Source: Actinomycetota bacterium (lineage in GTDB: Bacteria; Actinomycetota; Acidimicrobiia; Acidimicrobiales; Ilumatobacteraceae). From it: DNA of 64,000 bases. Below are positions 51,183 to 59,493 of this stretch, piece by piece; positions within the stretch are counted from its first letter, which is position 1; every line of letters starts with the position of its first letter. The position numbers and the translations under genes were made by a program. Location: NCBI GenBank assembly GCA_009701715.1, contig WLJO01000003.1, positions 1 to 64,000 of the forward strand, written 5' to 3'. Below the pieces are notes generated by a model. The model had not been told where the DNA came from. It ran no database searches and saw only the letters and a list, made by a program, of their open reading frames with translations.

Positions 51183-52197
51183 GCACACCGTCTTCACGTT
51201 TGTCGAAAATCCGGTAGCCATCGGCTGCCTGCGACAGCGGGAGACGATGCGTGAACACTTCCTCGGGCTGCAGTTTGCCGTTCGCAATGAGTGGTACGAG
51301 GTGGTCCCAGGTGGCCGGAACCGATACGAGCGCCGCTTTGAGCGTCAGTCGCTTCATGAACGCGAGGGGCATCGGGTACGGGAACTCCATGTTCATGTTC
51401 ACGCCGATGACCGAGATGGTGCCACCGGCCGCGACGCTGAGAATGGCGTCGGTAATGGTGGCGTCTGCTCCGACGGCTTCGATGGCCGAATCCACGCCGC
51501 GTCCCTTCGTGGCGTCGAGAATCCTTGCCACCGCCTGACCGTCCGATGCATCGATGGGTTCCGCGCCGAGCGCTGCGGCCCGGGCAAGACGTTCCGGAAC
51601 GCGGTCAATGGCAAGAATGCGCGACGGGCCGTACAGCATTGCGGTTTGCAGCGCAAACACACCGACAGGACCGAGACCGAACACGGCAACGGTGGAGCCG
51701 GGCTTGATATTGGCGTTCATTGCGCCGGTGTATCCGGTGGGAAGGATGTCGGTGAGCAGCACCGACTGCTCGAGACTGACGTTGTCCGGAATGGCGAGGC
51801 AACACGAATCGGCGGCCGGTACCGCACAGAACTCCGCCTGACCGCCGTGGAACTCGAGTGTCGTGCCGAAGACCCTCGGGCCGCCACCGGTGCACAGTAC
51901 GGGATCGCGCGCCAGACAGGGATCGCAATGGCCGCAGCCGACGACTGCCGACACGAGGACTCGGTCGCCCTTCTTGACCCGCCGCACGTCGGGGCCGGTC
52001 TCGACGATCGTGCCGACGAATTCGTGGCCGAGGTGTATTCCCTGCCCGCCGATCTCACCGTGATACAGGTGCAGATCGCTGCCGCAGATAGCAGTCCGCT
52101 CGACGGCGATGATGGCACTGTCGGCACCGAGGAGTGTCGGGTCAGGCACGTTCTCGACCGACACGAAACGGGGGCCTTGAAGGACTACTGCTCGCAC
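51154..52197 (-). CDS. zinc-dependent alcohol dehydrogenase (MDR superfamily)
   Basis: 347 aa. Catalytic zinc ligands Cys38, His58 and Glu59 (GHEF), structural zinc Cys88, Cys91, Cys94, Cys102, and the NAD motif GLGPVG. It oxidises alcohols or polyols with NAD(P)+. GTG 52197 has TAGCGT 6 bases upstream (leaderless). It is divergent from the crotonase at 52289. Confidence 0.93.
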   Translation of the reverse strand: MRAVVLQGPRFVSVENVPDPTLLGADSAIIAVERTAICGSDLHLYHGEIGGQGIHLGHEFVGTIVETGPDVRRVKKGDRVLVSAVVGCGHCDPCLARDPVLCTGGGPRVFGTTLEFHGGQAEFCAVPAADSCCLAIPDNVSLEQSVLLTDILPTGYTGAMNANIKPGSTVAVFGLGPVGVFALQTAMLYGPSRILAIDRVPERLARAAALGAEPIDASDGQAVARILDATKGRGVDSAIEAVGADATITDAILSVAAGGTISVIGVNMNMEFPYPMPLAFMKRLTLKAALVSVPATWDHLVPLIANGKLQPEEVFTHRLPLSQAADGYRIFDKREDGVLKVLLDPSE

Positions 52198-52288
52198 GGC
52201 CGAACGCTAGCGTGCCTGCGTCGGCCGTGCGGCCGGCCCATCCAGCCCCGGGTCTCCAGCGGAGCCCGCACAGAACGAGGAGAACGTC

Positions 52289-53056
52289 ATGAGTGACGCG
52301 ACCGAGAACGATGCAGTCCTGACCGAGCAGCGCGGACGGGTTCTGCTGATCACCCTCAACCGCCCGGATGCCATGAATGCGATCAACGGTGCGCTCTCCA
52401 ACGGCCTCTGGGCAGCGGTCCAGCGACTCGACTCGGATCCGGGACTCACTGCCGGTGTGCTCACCGGTGCTGGTCGCGGGTTCTGCGCCGGTATGGACCT
52501 CAAGGCGTTCGCGCGCGGCGAGGACATTGGGCCGATGATGACATTCATCCAGAACGGTTCCAAGAAGCCCCTGATCGGTGCGATTGAGGGCTTCGCTCTC
52601 GCCGGTGGGCTCGAGCTCGCGTTGTCGTGCGACCTGCTGGTTGCTGCCAGGGGCGCCAAGCTCGGTATACCCGAGGTGGCGGTCGGTCTGTTCGCGGCCG
52701 GCGGCGGCCTGCTGCGCCTCCCTTCGCGAGTGGGCTTTGGCCGCGCGATGGAGATGGCGATCACGGGGGACCCGATCCTCGCCGAGGAAGCCAACCAGCT
52801 CGGTCTCGTCTCACGCCTCGCCGACAAGGGTGGCGCGGTGGACGTGGCACTTGAACTTGCTCAACGCGTTGCGAAGAATGCGCCGCTTGCTGTCGCAGCA
52901 TCGAAGCAACTGGTGCGCGCGACGCAGGGTGTCACCGAGGACGAGTTCTGGGCGATCCAGAATCCGCTCCAGGCGGTGGTGTTCAAGTCGAACGATGCCA
53001 AGGAGGGCCCGAAGGCCTTCGCCGAGAAGCGCGCACCAGAGTGGACGGGCTCCTGA
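52289..53056 (+). CDS. enoyl-CoA hydratase family protein
   Basis: 255 aa crotonase. Oxyanion segments RGFCAGMDLKAF and EGFALAGGLELALSCDL; the active-site region is IPEVAVGLFAAGGGLLRLPSR. C-terminal GPKAFAEKRAPEWTGS is similar to the crotonase at 42797. GAGGAG lies 7 bases before ATG 52289. Probably a fatty acid or xenobiotic acyl-CoA hydratase. Confidence 0.92.
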   Translation: MSDATENDAVLTEQRGRVLLITLNRPDAMNAINGALSNGLWAAVQRLDSDPGLTAGVLTGAGRGFCAGMDLKAFARGEDIGPMMTFIQNGSKKPLIGAIEGFALAGGLELALSCDLLVAARGAKLGIPEVAVGLFAAGGGLLRLPSRVGFGRAMEMAITGDPILAEEANQLGLVSRLADKGGAVDVALELAQRVAKNAPLAVAASKQLVRATQGVTEDEFWAIQNPLQAVVFKSNDAKEGPKAFAEKRAPEWTGS

Positions 53057-53060
53057 CCGG

Positions 53061-55730
53061 TCAGGCCTGAGGCGTGGCGGTGCGAGGGACACTCGGTGAG
53101 CCCGCACCCGCTGCGTTGATTGCCGACACCCGGAACCGGTACGCCAGACCGTTGGTCAGCCCGGTAACCGTGTACGCCCGGTCGCTCGGATCGGTAGTGG
53201 TCGCCGCAAGCGTCCAGTTCGTGCCGTCTGTGGACCACAGCACCCGGTAACCGGAGAGGTCATCGCCGCCGTCGCTCAGGGGGGTGTTCCAGGTGAGCGC
53301 CACCTCGCCGTTCCCGGCGACAGCGGCTAGGCCCAGCGGGGCGGAGGGCGTTGTCCGCGGCCGTACCGAGAACGGCACCGACCAGGGGCCGCGTCCGAGT
53401 GCATTCTTGGCGGCAACGCGGAACAGGTAGTCACGTGCGTTCGCGAGGTAGCGGACGGACTGCGTGGTGCTCAGTGATGTGCCACGCAAGAGGGTTGTCC
53501 AACTGAGACCGCCGTTCCCCGAGCGCTGGACGACATAGCGGGTGACGCGGGTGCCGCCCGTGGTGATCGGCGCCGTCCAGGAGAGCGCAGCCGAACGGTC
53601 GCCGGGAGCGCCGTTCAGGTTGCCCGGCGCGCCGGGCACGGACAGCGGGGTAGCCGACACGGAGGACGACCACGCGCCGTTGCCGGCGCGATTGGCCGCC
53701 GACACGCGGAACCGGTAACGGACGCCGTTGGTGAGGCCGCTGATCGCGACAGACCTCGCCGCGCCGCTGAGTTCTGCCAGTTGGTTCCACTGCACGCCGT
53801 CGGTGGATGCCTCGACGTAGTAGCGCTCCACCGCGGCCCCACCGGTTGTCGACGGTCGTGTCCACGACAGCGAGACGCGTTGATCGCCACGTCGCGTGCG
53901 TAATGCTCGGGTTCGGCCAGGTGTGGTGGCCGGTGTGGCTGCGGCAGGGGTGGACCATGCCCCGATGGTCACGCGGTTCACGGCGGCAACCCGGAACGTG
54001 TACGTCGTGCCGTTCGTCAGCCCGGTGATCGTCGAAGTTGTGGCATCGGAGACGCTGTCGTTGACGGTGGTCCAGGAAAGGCCACCGTTGGTGGAGCGCT
54101 GCAGGCGATAGTCCACGACGTCGGTGCCACCGTCGTCGGCGGGGGCAACCCAGGTAAGCACCACGCGACCGGGCCCGGAGACGGCCCCCAGCGCAGTGGG
54201 CTCGCCAGGGGGGCGCAGGTTGCCCGCGCTGACGAGCGCGCCCTGTATGTCCAGCACCCCGGCGCCGCAGAGCGTTGCACAGGTGCCGAAGGCATCACTG
54301 GACGGGAAGGAGTGTGCGGTGGAGACGAGGACGGAACGGACCTGCGCGGGGGTGAGCGTCGGCGCGATCGACAAGATCAGCGACACGGCGCCGGCAACGT
54401 GGGGTGCCGCCATGCTCGTACCCTCGAGGTTCTTGTACGTGTCCGCGAGTGGGGTGGTGTCGCCCGCATCGACAGTGGAGCGGATCCCCCAGTCGAAGTC
54501 GCGCCCACCCGGGGCTGCGAGCGTGACGGCCGAGCCGAAGTTGCTGTAGGGCGCCATCTCGCCGTACCTGCCGGTCGCGGCGACGTTGATGACCCCGACA
54601 CAGTTGCCCGGCTCGTTGCTCGACGCGAGGTCCGAGTCGTTCCCCGCTGCAGTAACCACGACGGCACCCGCCGCAATGACGTCGGTAATGGCCTGTTGCA
54701 TGGCGATACCGCACGAACCACTGTTGCCACCGAGGCTGATGTTGATCACGCGGGCGGGATGAGCGTTGTGCGGCACCCCGGCCACGTCGATACCGGCAGC
54801 CCATCGCATTGCATCGATGACGTCGTCGTTGTCGCCCCCGCACTTGCCGAGTGCGCGTATGGGCACGACGGGCGAGACCCAGTTGATCCCGGCGATCCCG
54901 GTGCCGTTGTCGCCGGTGGCTCCGATGATGCCGGCGACGTGTGTGCCGTGCCACGAGCTCTTCGACACCCGGCATCCGGTGAACGCTCCGCCGGGGGAGG
55001 CGTCGTCGCTCGAGATCCAGTCGCCCGGGTCGTGGGCATCCGCATCCCGGCCGTCGCCGTCATTGGCGGTGTCCACGTCCGAGATGAAGTCATAACCGGG
55101 CAGGAGACGGCCGGCGAGGTCGGCATGGTCGGTGAAGCCGGTGTCGATCACGGCGATCACGACGCCGGCGGACCCTGTCGTGATGTCCCATGCGGCCGCG
55201 GCATTGGTCCCGTAGTTCGACGTGCTGACGGAACGCAGGTTCCACTGGTCCGAGTAGTACGGGTCATCGGGCACGAAGGACGGGTACATCCGTCGAACCG
55301 GTTCGACCGACAGGACGCCGGGTTCGGAGCGCACAGCGTCCACGGCAGCAGCGAGTGCCTCGCCGTCGAGGCGTTCGGGCAGCGTGAGCACGTAGGTCGA
55401 GTTGCGGCCGAGGACCCGAGCGGAGTCCACGTCGAGACCTACCGACCGGGCGGCACCGACCGCACGTGACACTGATCCGTCGGCGGATTTCGCGAGACGG
55501 ACAATGAGACGATTGCTGCCGACGAGCCGATTGCTGCCGGCGAGACGGTGTGCGGCGGCACGGGCAGGGGCCGCCTCGGTCTCGGGAGGCTGGGAGGCCG
55601 TTGCAGGGGCGCCCGGGAGCAGGCCGATCGCGCCGCCGCACAGCGCGAAGGCACCCAGCAGTCCAACCCGGACACGGGGTCCCCGGCTGGATCGCTCATC
55701 GTTGGCTCGGCACCCACCATGCGTGCGCAC
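53061..55730 (-). CDS. secreted S8 serine peptidase with four fibronectin type III domains
   Basis: 889 aa. Hydrophobic signal at about 19-46 (RVRVGLLGAFALCGGAIGLL). An I9-like propeptide reaches about 150. Catalytic Asp196 (AVIDTGFTDH), His261 (HGTHVAG) and Ser439 (GTSMAAPHVAG) are all present. Residues about 500-889 are four FN3 repeats of about 95 residues, each starting P-x-x-P/R-x-x-L and holding an S-W or T-W. It is a surface or secreted protease whose FN3 domains probably bind polymers. GTG 55730 is supported by TAAGGT 6 bases upstream. An 18-bp imperfect repeat (55510-55545) encodes GSNRL twice. Confidence 0.92.
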   Translation of the reverse strand: MRTHGGCRANDERSSRGPRVRVGLLGAFALCGGAIGLLPGAPATASQPPETEAAPARAAAHRLAGSNRLVGSNRLIVRLAKSADGSVSRAVGAARSVGLDVDSARVLGRNSTYVLTLPERLDGEALAAAVDAVRSEPGVLSVEPVRRMYPSFVPDDPYYSDQWNLRSVSTSNYGTNAAAAWDITTGSAGVVIAVIDTGFTDHADLAGRLLPGYDFISDVDTANDGDGRDADAHDPGDWISSDDASPGGAFTGCRVSKSSWHGTHVAGIIGATGDNGTGIAGINWVSPVVPIRALGKCGGDNDDVIDAMRWAAGIDVAGVPHNAHPARVINISLGGNSGSCGIAMQQAITDVIAAGAVVVTAAGNDSDLASSNEPGNCVGVINVAATGRYGEMAPYSNFGSAVTLAAPGGRDFDWGIRSTVDAGDTTPLADTYKNLEGTSMAAPHVAGAVSLILSIAPTLTPAQVRSVLVSTAHSFPSSDAFGTCATLCGAGVLDIQGALVSAGNLRPPGEPTALGAVSGPGRVVLTWVAPADDGGTDVVDYRLQRSTNGGLSWTTVNDSVSDATTSTITGLTNGTTYTFRVAAVNRVTIGAWSTPAAATPATTPGRTRALRTRRGDQRVSLSWTRPSTTGGAAVERYYVEASTDGVQWNQLAELSGAARSVAISGLTNGVRYRFRVSAANRAGNGAWSSSVSATPLSVPGAPGNLNGAPGDRSAALSWTAPITTGGTRVTRYVVQRSGNGGLSWTTLLRGTSLSTTQSVRYLANARDYLFRVAAKNALGRGPWSVPFSVRPRTTPSAPLGLAAVAGNGEVALTWNTPLSDGGDDLSGYRVLWSTDGTNWTLAATTTDPSDRAYTVTGLTNGLAYRFRVSAINAAGAGSPSVPRTATPQA

Positions 55731-55810
55731 ATCAACACCTTACGTGGTTTGCTGCCCGAGCGGTCGACTCGCCCGGGAATCCTCGGGTCCTGTCCGGCTA
55801 CGTTGCCCGC

Positions 55811-56539
55811 ATGGCCGACCGGGAGATCACGATCACGACCGATGAGGGCCCGATGGGGACCTTCGTCGTGCACCCCGACGACGGTGAGCGACACCCGGTC
55901 GTGGTGTTCTTGATGGACGCGCCGGGCAAGCGCCCGCTGCTCCATGACATGGCGAGTCGCATCGCGAGCCACGGCTACTACGTGATGCTGCCGAACCTGT
56001 ACTACCGCACCACCCCGTCCTTCCGGCTCGACTGGAGCAGCGACGAGTCACTGGCCCGCATGGGTGAGCTGATGCGCAACGTCGGCAACCGGATGGTGGC
56101 GCGCGACGTCGGCGCGCTGCTTGCGCACGCCGAGGGTGATGCGCGTGCGAACGCCGAGCGCGTCGGGATTGTCGGCTACTGCATGAGCGGACCGTTCGCT
56201 CTGTGGGCCGCAGCGGAACACTCGGCGTGCGTCCGTGCTGTTGCGTCCTTCTACGGCGTGCGCCTTCACGTGGACAGGGCGGACTCGCCCCACCACCGGC
56301 TTGCCGGGATCACGGGCGAGATCTACGTCGGTGCGGCGGAGCACGACGACTGGGTGCCCCTCGACATGGTGGACCGCTTCGAGCATGCACTGCAGCGCGC
56401 GGGCGCGCGTGGCCGCGTCGAGCGGTACTGGGGAACTCATCACGGCTTCGCCTTCGACGACCGCCCGGCCTACGACCCCGCCGCCGACCGTCGTCACTGG
56501 CGGGAGTTGCTCGGCCTCCTCGACCGGAACCTCCACTGA
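55811..56539 (+). CDS. dienelactone hydrolase family protein
   Basis: 242 aa alpha/beta hydrolase with a Cys nucleophile: G-Y-C124-M-S-G. Catalytic Asp is in GAAEHDDWVP and His in THHGFAF. The family opens dienelactone in chloroaromatic breakdown but many members have other esters as substrates. TACGTT (55799-55804) lies 6 bases before ATG 55811, which fixes the start although the frame is open earlier. Confidence 0.9.
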   Translation: MADREITITTDEGPMGTFVVHPDDGERHPVVVFLMDAPGKRPLLHDMASRIASHGYYVMLPNLYYRTTPSFRLDWSSDESLARMGELMRNVGNRMVARDVGALLAHAEGDARANAERVGIVGYCMSGPFALWAAAEHSACVRAVASFYGVRLHVDRADSPHHRLAGITGEIYVGAAEHDDWVPLDMVDRFEHALQRAGARGRVERYWGTHHGFAFDDRPAYDPAADRRHWRELLGLLDRNLH

Positions 56540-56549
56540 GCAGTTCGGT

Positions 56550-59348
56550 TCAGTTGCCAAAGAGCGAATCGAGAACGCCGGAGTCGCGGACGCGCGACCG
56601 GTTCGCCCCTGCGACGCGGTAAACCGTCGCCCCTGCCGGATCGACCGACAGGCTGATGCTTCCGCTGCCGAGCAACGCGGTGAGCGTAGCGTCGACGTCG
56701 ATCCTGTCCGCAAGTGAGGCTAGGTCCTCTCTCGATGCCGAGCCGTGGCGAGTGAGCCAGCGGTACAGCGTGCGCTCGGCCTCTGGACGATCGAGGATGC
56801 CAGCGACACCGCTCGAGATCGCCAGTCGGTGGAGGCTGCGCACGACCACTGTGGAGCGGGCCCGTGCGGTCATCGTCCTCGTGCCGGGGGTGGCGGTGTC
56901 GAAATCGCCGAAGTGGAACCCGGGATGGATGCTTGCGATGCGCCGATCGCCGGAGACGAGGTCCACCACGCCATCCACCACGAGGTAGAGATGGTTGGCA
57001 GGTTCGTGCTCGGCGAAGATGATCTCGTCGGACTCGAAGCGCTCCGTGAGTAGTCGCTTGCCGAGCGATCGCAGCGTGGTCGGGGACAGTTGTGCCAGCG
57101 AGGGCACAGCGGCGAACTCGTCGATCGGGTCCCCTCCCTCAACGAGCCGGGTCCAGAGGGCAGCGAACGGGCCATTGGCTGTGAGGAGATCGGAACGGGT
57201 TCCCTGCTCGACGACCGATCCGTTGCGGAGGCACAGCACGGTGTCGGTGTCGGACACGAGATCGAGGCGGTCCGTGGTCACCAGAACGATCCGCCCGGTG
57301 AGGTGCGAGCGCAGCGTCGCCCACAGATCCTCGGCCACCTCTCGGTCTACGAGCCGACTCGGGTCGGTGATGACGACGATGGGAGCATTGCTGAGGAGCA
57401 CTCGACCGAGCGCAATGCGAACGCGTACCTCGGCAGCAATCCGGGTTCGTGCCCTCCCGATCACCGTGTGCACGCCGTCGCTCTGTTCGGCGATCCAAGC
57501 ATCGAGGCCGCACGCGTCGGTTGCGGCGGCGAGCGACGCAGGGTCGGCGTCCGGTCGACCCCACGACAGGTTCTCCGCGATGGTCCCCTCGAACACGGTG
57601 GGATTCTCCGGGATCACCGCAATACCGCGGCGCAGGTGTTCGGTGTCGACGTTGGAGAGATCGACGCCATCGACGACCACACGGCCGCGCTGCGGGATCT
57701 CCAGTCCGGCGGCAATGCTCATCACGCTCGGGATGCCGCTGCCGGCAAGACCGACCAGCACGGTCCAGGCATTCGGCGTTGCGCGGAGTCTCACATCGGA
57801 ACAGCCGGGGGACCCGTCGGGGTATACGGCTGACACGGAGTCGAGCGCCAGCACCCCGGGGGCATCGGGCAGCGGCACGGAGCTCTCTGGGGAGGGGCGC
57901 AGGAGCGGAGCGGCCAGCACACGACGGAGACGTCGCATGTAGGGCGCCGCCTCCTGGAGATCGACGATCATCGGCGGGAGGGCCTCGAGAGCAGCCGCAA
58001 CCTCTCGGACGTACAGGATGATTGCAGCCGCCTCCGCAAGGGTCAGTTCGTTGCGCGCGAATCCGACGATTGCGATCGCGGCGAGCACGCCGAGCTGGCC
58101 GATTCCGAATGCCGAGAGGCGGAAGGACTCGCCGAACACCTCAACGCGGCGAACCTGGCGGATCACAGCGTCGGCCTTCGCCGTGAACCTCCGCCGCTCG
58201 GTCGCCTCGGCGCGGATCGATCGTGTCCCCACGGCGGACGCGATTGCGTCGTCGACCACCTCGCTCATAGCGGTGTTGAGGTCGAGGCGTTCGTGCGCCA
58301 AGCGTGACCAGCGATTAGCGATCGCCCTGCGGAGGATCTCGAAGAAGGCAATGACCCCGAGCATCAGGAGCCCGATGCCCAGGTCGATGTACAGCAGCAG
58401 CGAGGTGGACAGCAGCAGCGCTGCTACCGCCGGCACCCCACTTGTCTGCGCCTTGAACAGCGCCTCGGTCACCTTCTCCACGTAAGAGGTGCACCTGCTG
58501 ACCATGCTCGGGCGCGCAAGGGCACCCGCCTCGACCAGAGCGGTGTCGTGGATCCGGACGAACAAGGCGTCCTGGAGCCTGCGAGCGCTGGCGAGTGTGG
58601 CGCGCTGGGCGAGGAAGAGCGCAGCGGCGCGGAGCACAAAGATGGCCAGCAGCACGATTGCGAACCGAATCAGCTCGAATCGGAAGCGGTCACGCTGCCA
58701 AGCAACCCGTTGCTCGAGTGCCGTCGGGTCCTTGAGCAGTACCCCGATGACGTGGTTGAACGCCTTGCCCGTCGCAAGGTCTGGGTTGTCGAGCGCCCGT
58801 GCGCGCAGCTCGTCGAGTTCGCTCCGGCGGATCGTCGGTGCCTCGAGCAGTCCGTCGGCGATCGACTCCCAGCCCGGCTCGGGATCGTCGATTGTCGGGA
58901 ATCGCTCAGTTCGGTATGTCAGGTCGCCCGGGAACAGCGCGTCGAGCACCTCGTCAGCGCCGGTCACGCGCAGGCGGTCCTCCGCAGCCCGGACAGCCTT
59001 TCCCGCTGCGATGCGCTCCGCCGGTTTCGACAGCACCGGGGCAAGCATCGTCTGGGTGGCCTTCTGCAGCGCGATCGGGTCAACAACGAATTGTTTGATG
59101 GCGCTGGCCGATCCCGAGGAACTGAGTGCTGCCTGGAGCAGGTTGCCGACCTGGAGCGGGATCAGTGCCGTGCCGGTAAAGAACGCGATCGAAACGACGA
59201 TCTGGACGGTGACGAGGAGGCGCCTGCCGCGGGTGAACGGCCAGAACGCCCGGATCATCTCCCAGACTCGTGCCTCACCCGCAAAGCGCGGGTGGAGCCG
59301 TTCGAGGTGTTCGGACGATTCCCCGTCCTCGATCACAACGTCTACCAC
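56550..59348 (-). CDS. ABC-transporter-like protein with degenerate ATPase domain and C-terminal cNMP-binding-like domain
   Basis: 932 aa. The transmembrane domain has its first helices at about 45-70, then a roughly 140-residue extracytoplasmic-type insertion, further helices at 225-250, 305-340 and 415-450. The nucleotide-binding domain (500-735) has lost its catalytic motifs: Walker A G-L-A-G-S-G-I-P-S (Lys to Ile539), Q-loop P-E-N-P (Glu581), signature I-A-A-E-V, Walker B V-I-T-D-P (Glu to Pro663), and switch His to Asp693. Residues 750-870 form a cNMP-binding-like beta roll (SDEIIFAEHEPANHLYLVVDG). It probably cannot hydrolyse ATP, so it may be a sensor or membrane scaffold. TAGGTT is 8 bases before GTG 59348. 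Confidence 0.85.
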   Translation of the reverse strand: MVDVVIEDGESSEHLERLHPRFAGEARVWEMIRAFWPFTRGRRLLVTVQIVVSIAFFTGTALIPLQVGNLLQAALSSSGSASAIKQFVVDPIALQKATQTMLAPVLSKPAERIAAGKAVRAAEDRLRVTGADEVLDALFPGDLTYRTERFPTIDDPEPGWESIADGLLEAPTIRRSELDELRARALDNPDLATGKAFNHVIGVLLKDPTALEQRVAWQRDRFRFELIRFAIVLLAIFVLRAAALFLAQRATLASARRLQDALFVRIHDTALVEAGALARPSMVSRCTSYVEKVTEALFKAQTSGVPAVAALLLSTSLLLYIDLGIGLLMLGVIAFFEILRRAIANRWSRLAHERLDLNTAMSEVVDDAIASAVGTRSIRAEATERRRFTAKADAVIRQVRRVEVFGESFRLSAFGIGQLGVLAAIAIVGFARNELTLAEAAAIILYVREVAAALEALPPMIVDLQEAAPYMRRLRRVLAAPLLRPSPESSVPLPDAPGVLALDSVSAVYPDGSPGCSDVRLRATPNAWTVLVGLAGSGIPSVMSIAAGLEIPQRGRVVVDGVDLSNVDTEHLRRGIAVIPENPTVFEGTIAENLSWGRPDADPASLAAATDACGLDAWIAEQSDGVHTVIGRARTRIAAEVRVRIALGRVLLSNAPIVVITDPSRLVDREVAEDLWATLRSHLTGRIVLVTTDRLDLVSDTDTVLCLRNGSVVEQGTRSDLLTANGPFAALWTRLVEGGDPIDEFAAVPSLAQLSPTTLRSLGKRLLTERFESDEIIFAEHEPANHLYLVVDGVVDLVSGDRRIASIHPGFHFGDFDTATPGTRTMTARARSTVVVRSLHRLAISSGVAGILDRPEAERTLYRWLTRHGSASREDLASLADRIDVDATLTALLGSGSISLSVDPAGATVYRVAGANRSRVRDSGVLDSLFGN

Positions 59349-59429
59349 GGTGCTCCAACCTAGTGCTGGCTACGTGACTGCCCGGTAGACGGAGAGGTAA
59401 CGAGTGGCCAAACTATCGAGGCCTAACGT

Positions 59430-59481
59430 GAACAGCGCCCGTTGCATCGAGTCCGCAGACACGACACAACGGGCGCTGTTC
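59430..59481. terminator. large inverted repeat, terminator-like
   Basis: A perfect 15-bp stem GAACAGCGCCCGTTG (59430-59444) with CAACGGGCGCTGTTC (59467-59481) and a 22-base loop. It lies 12 bp behind the monooxygenase-esterase stop and upstream of the ABC-like gene, both on the minus strand. It may end the first transcript. No T-run is present. The rest of the 145-bp gap holds only the next promoter. Confidence 0.55.
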
Positions 59482-59493
59482 GAGGCTCGAGGA

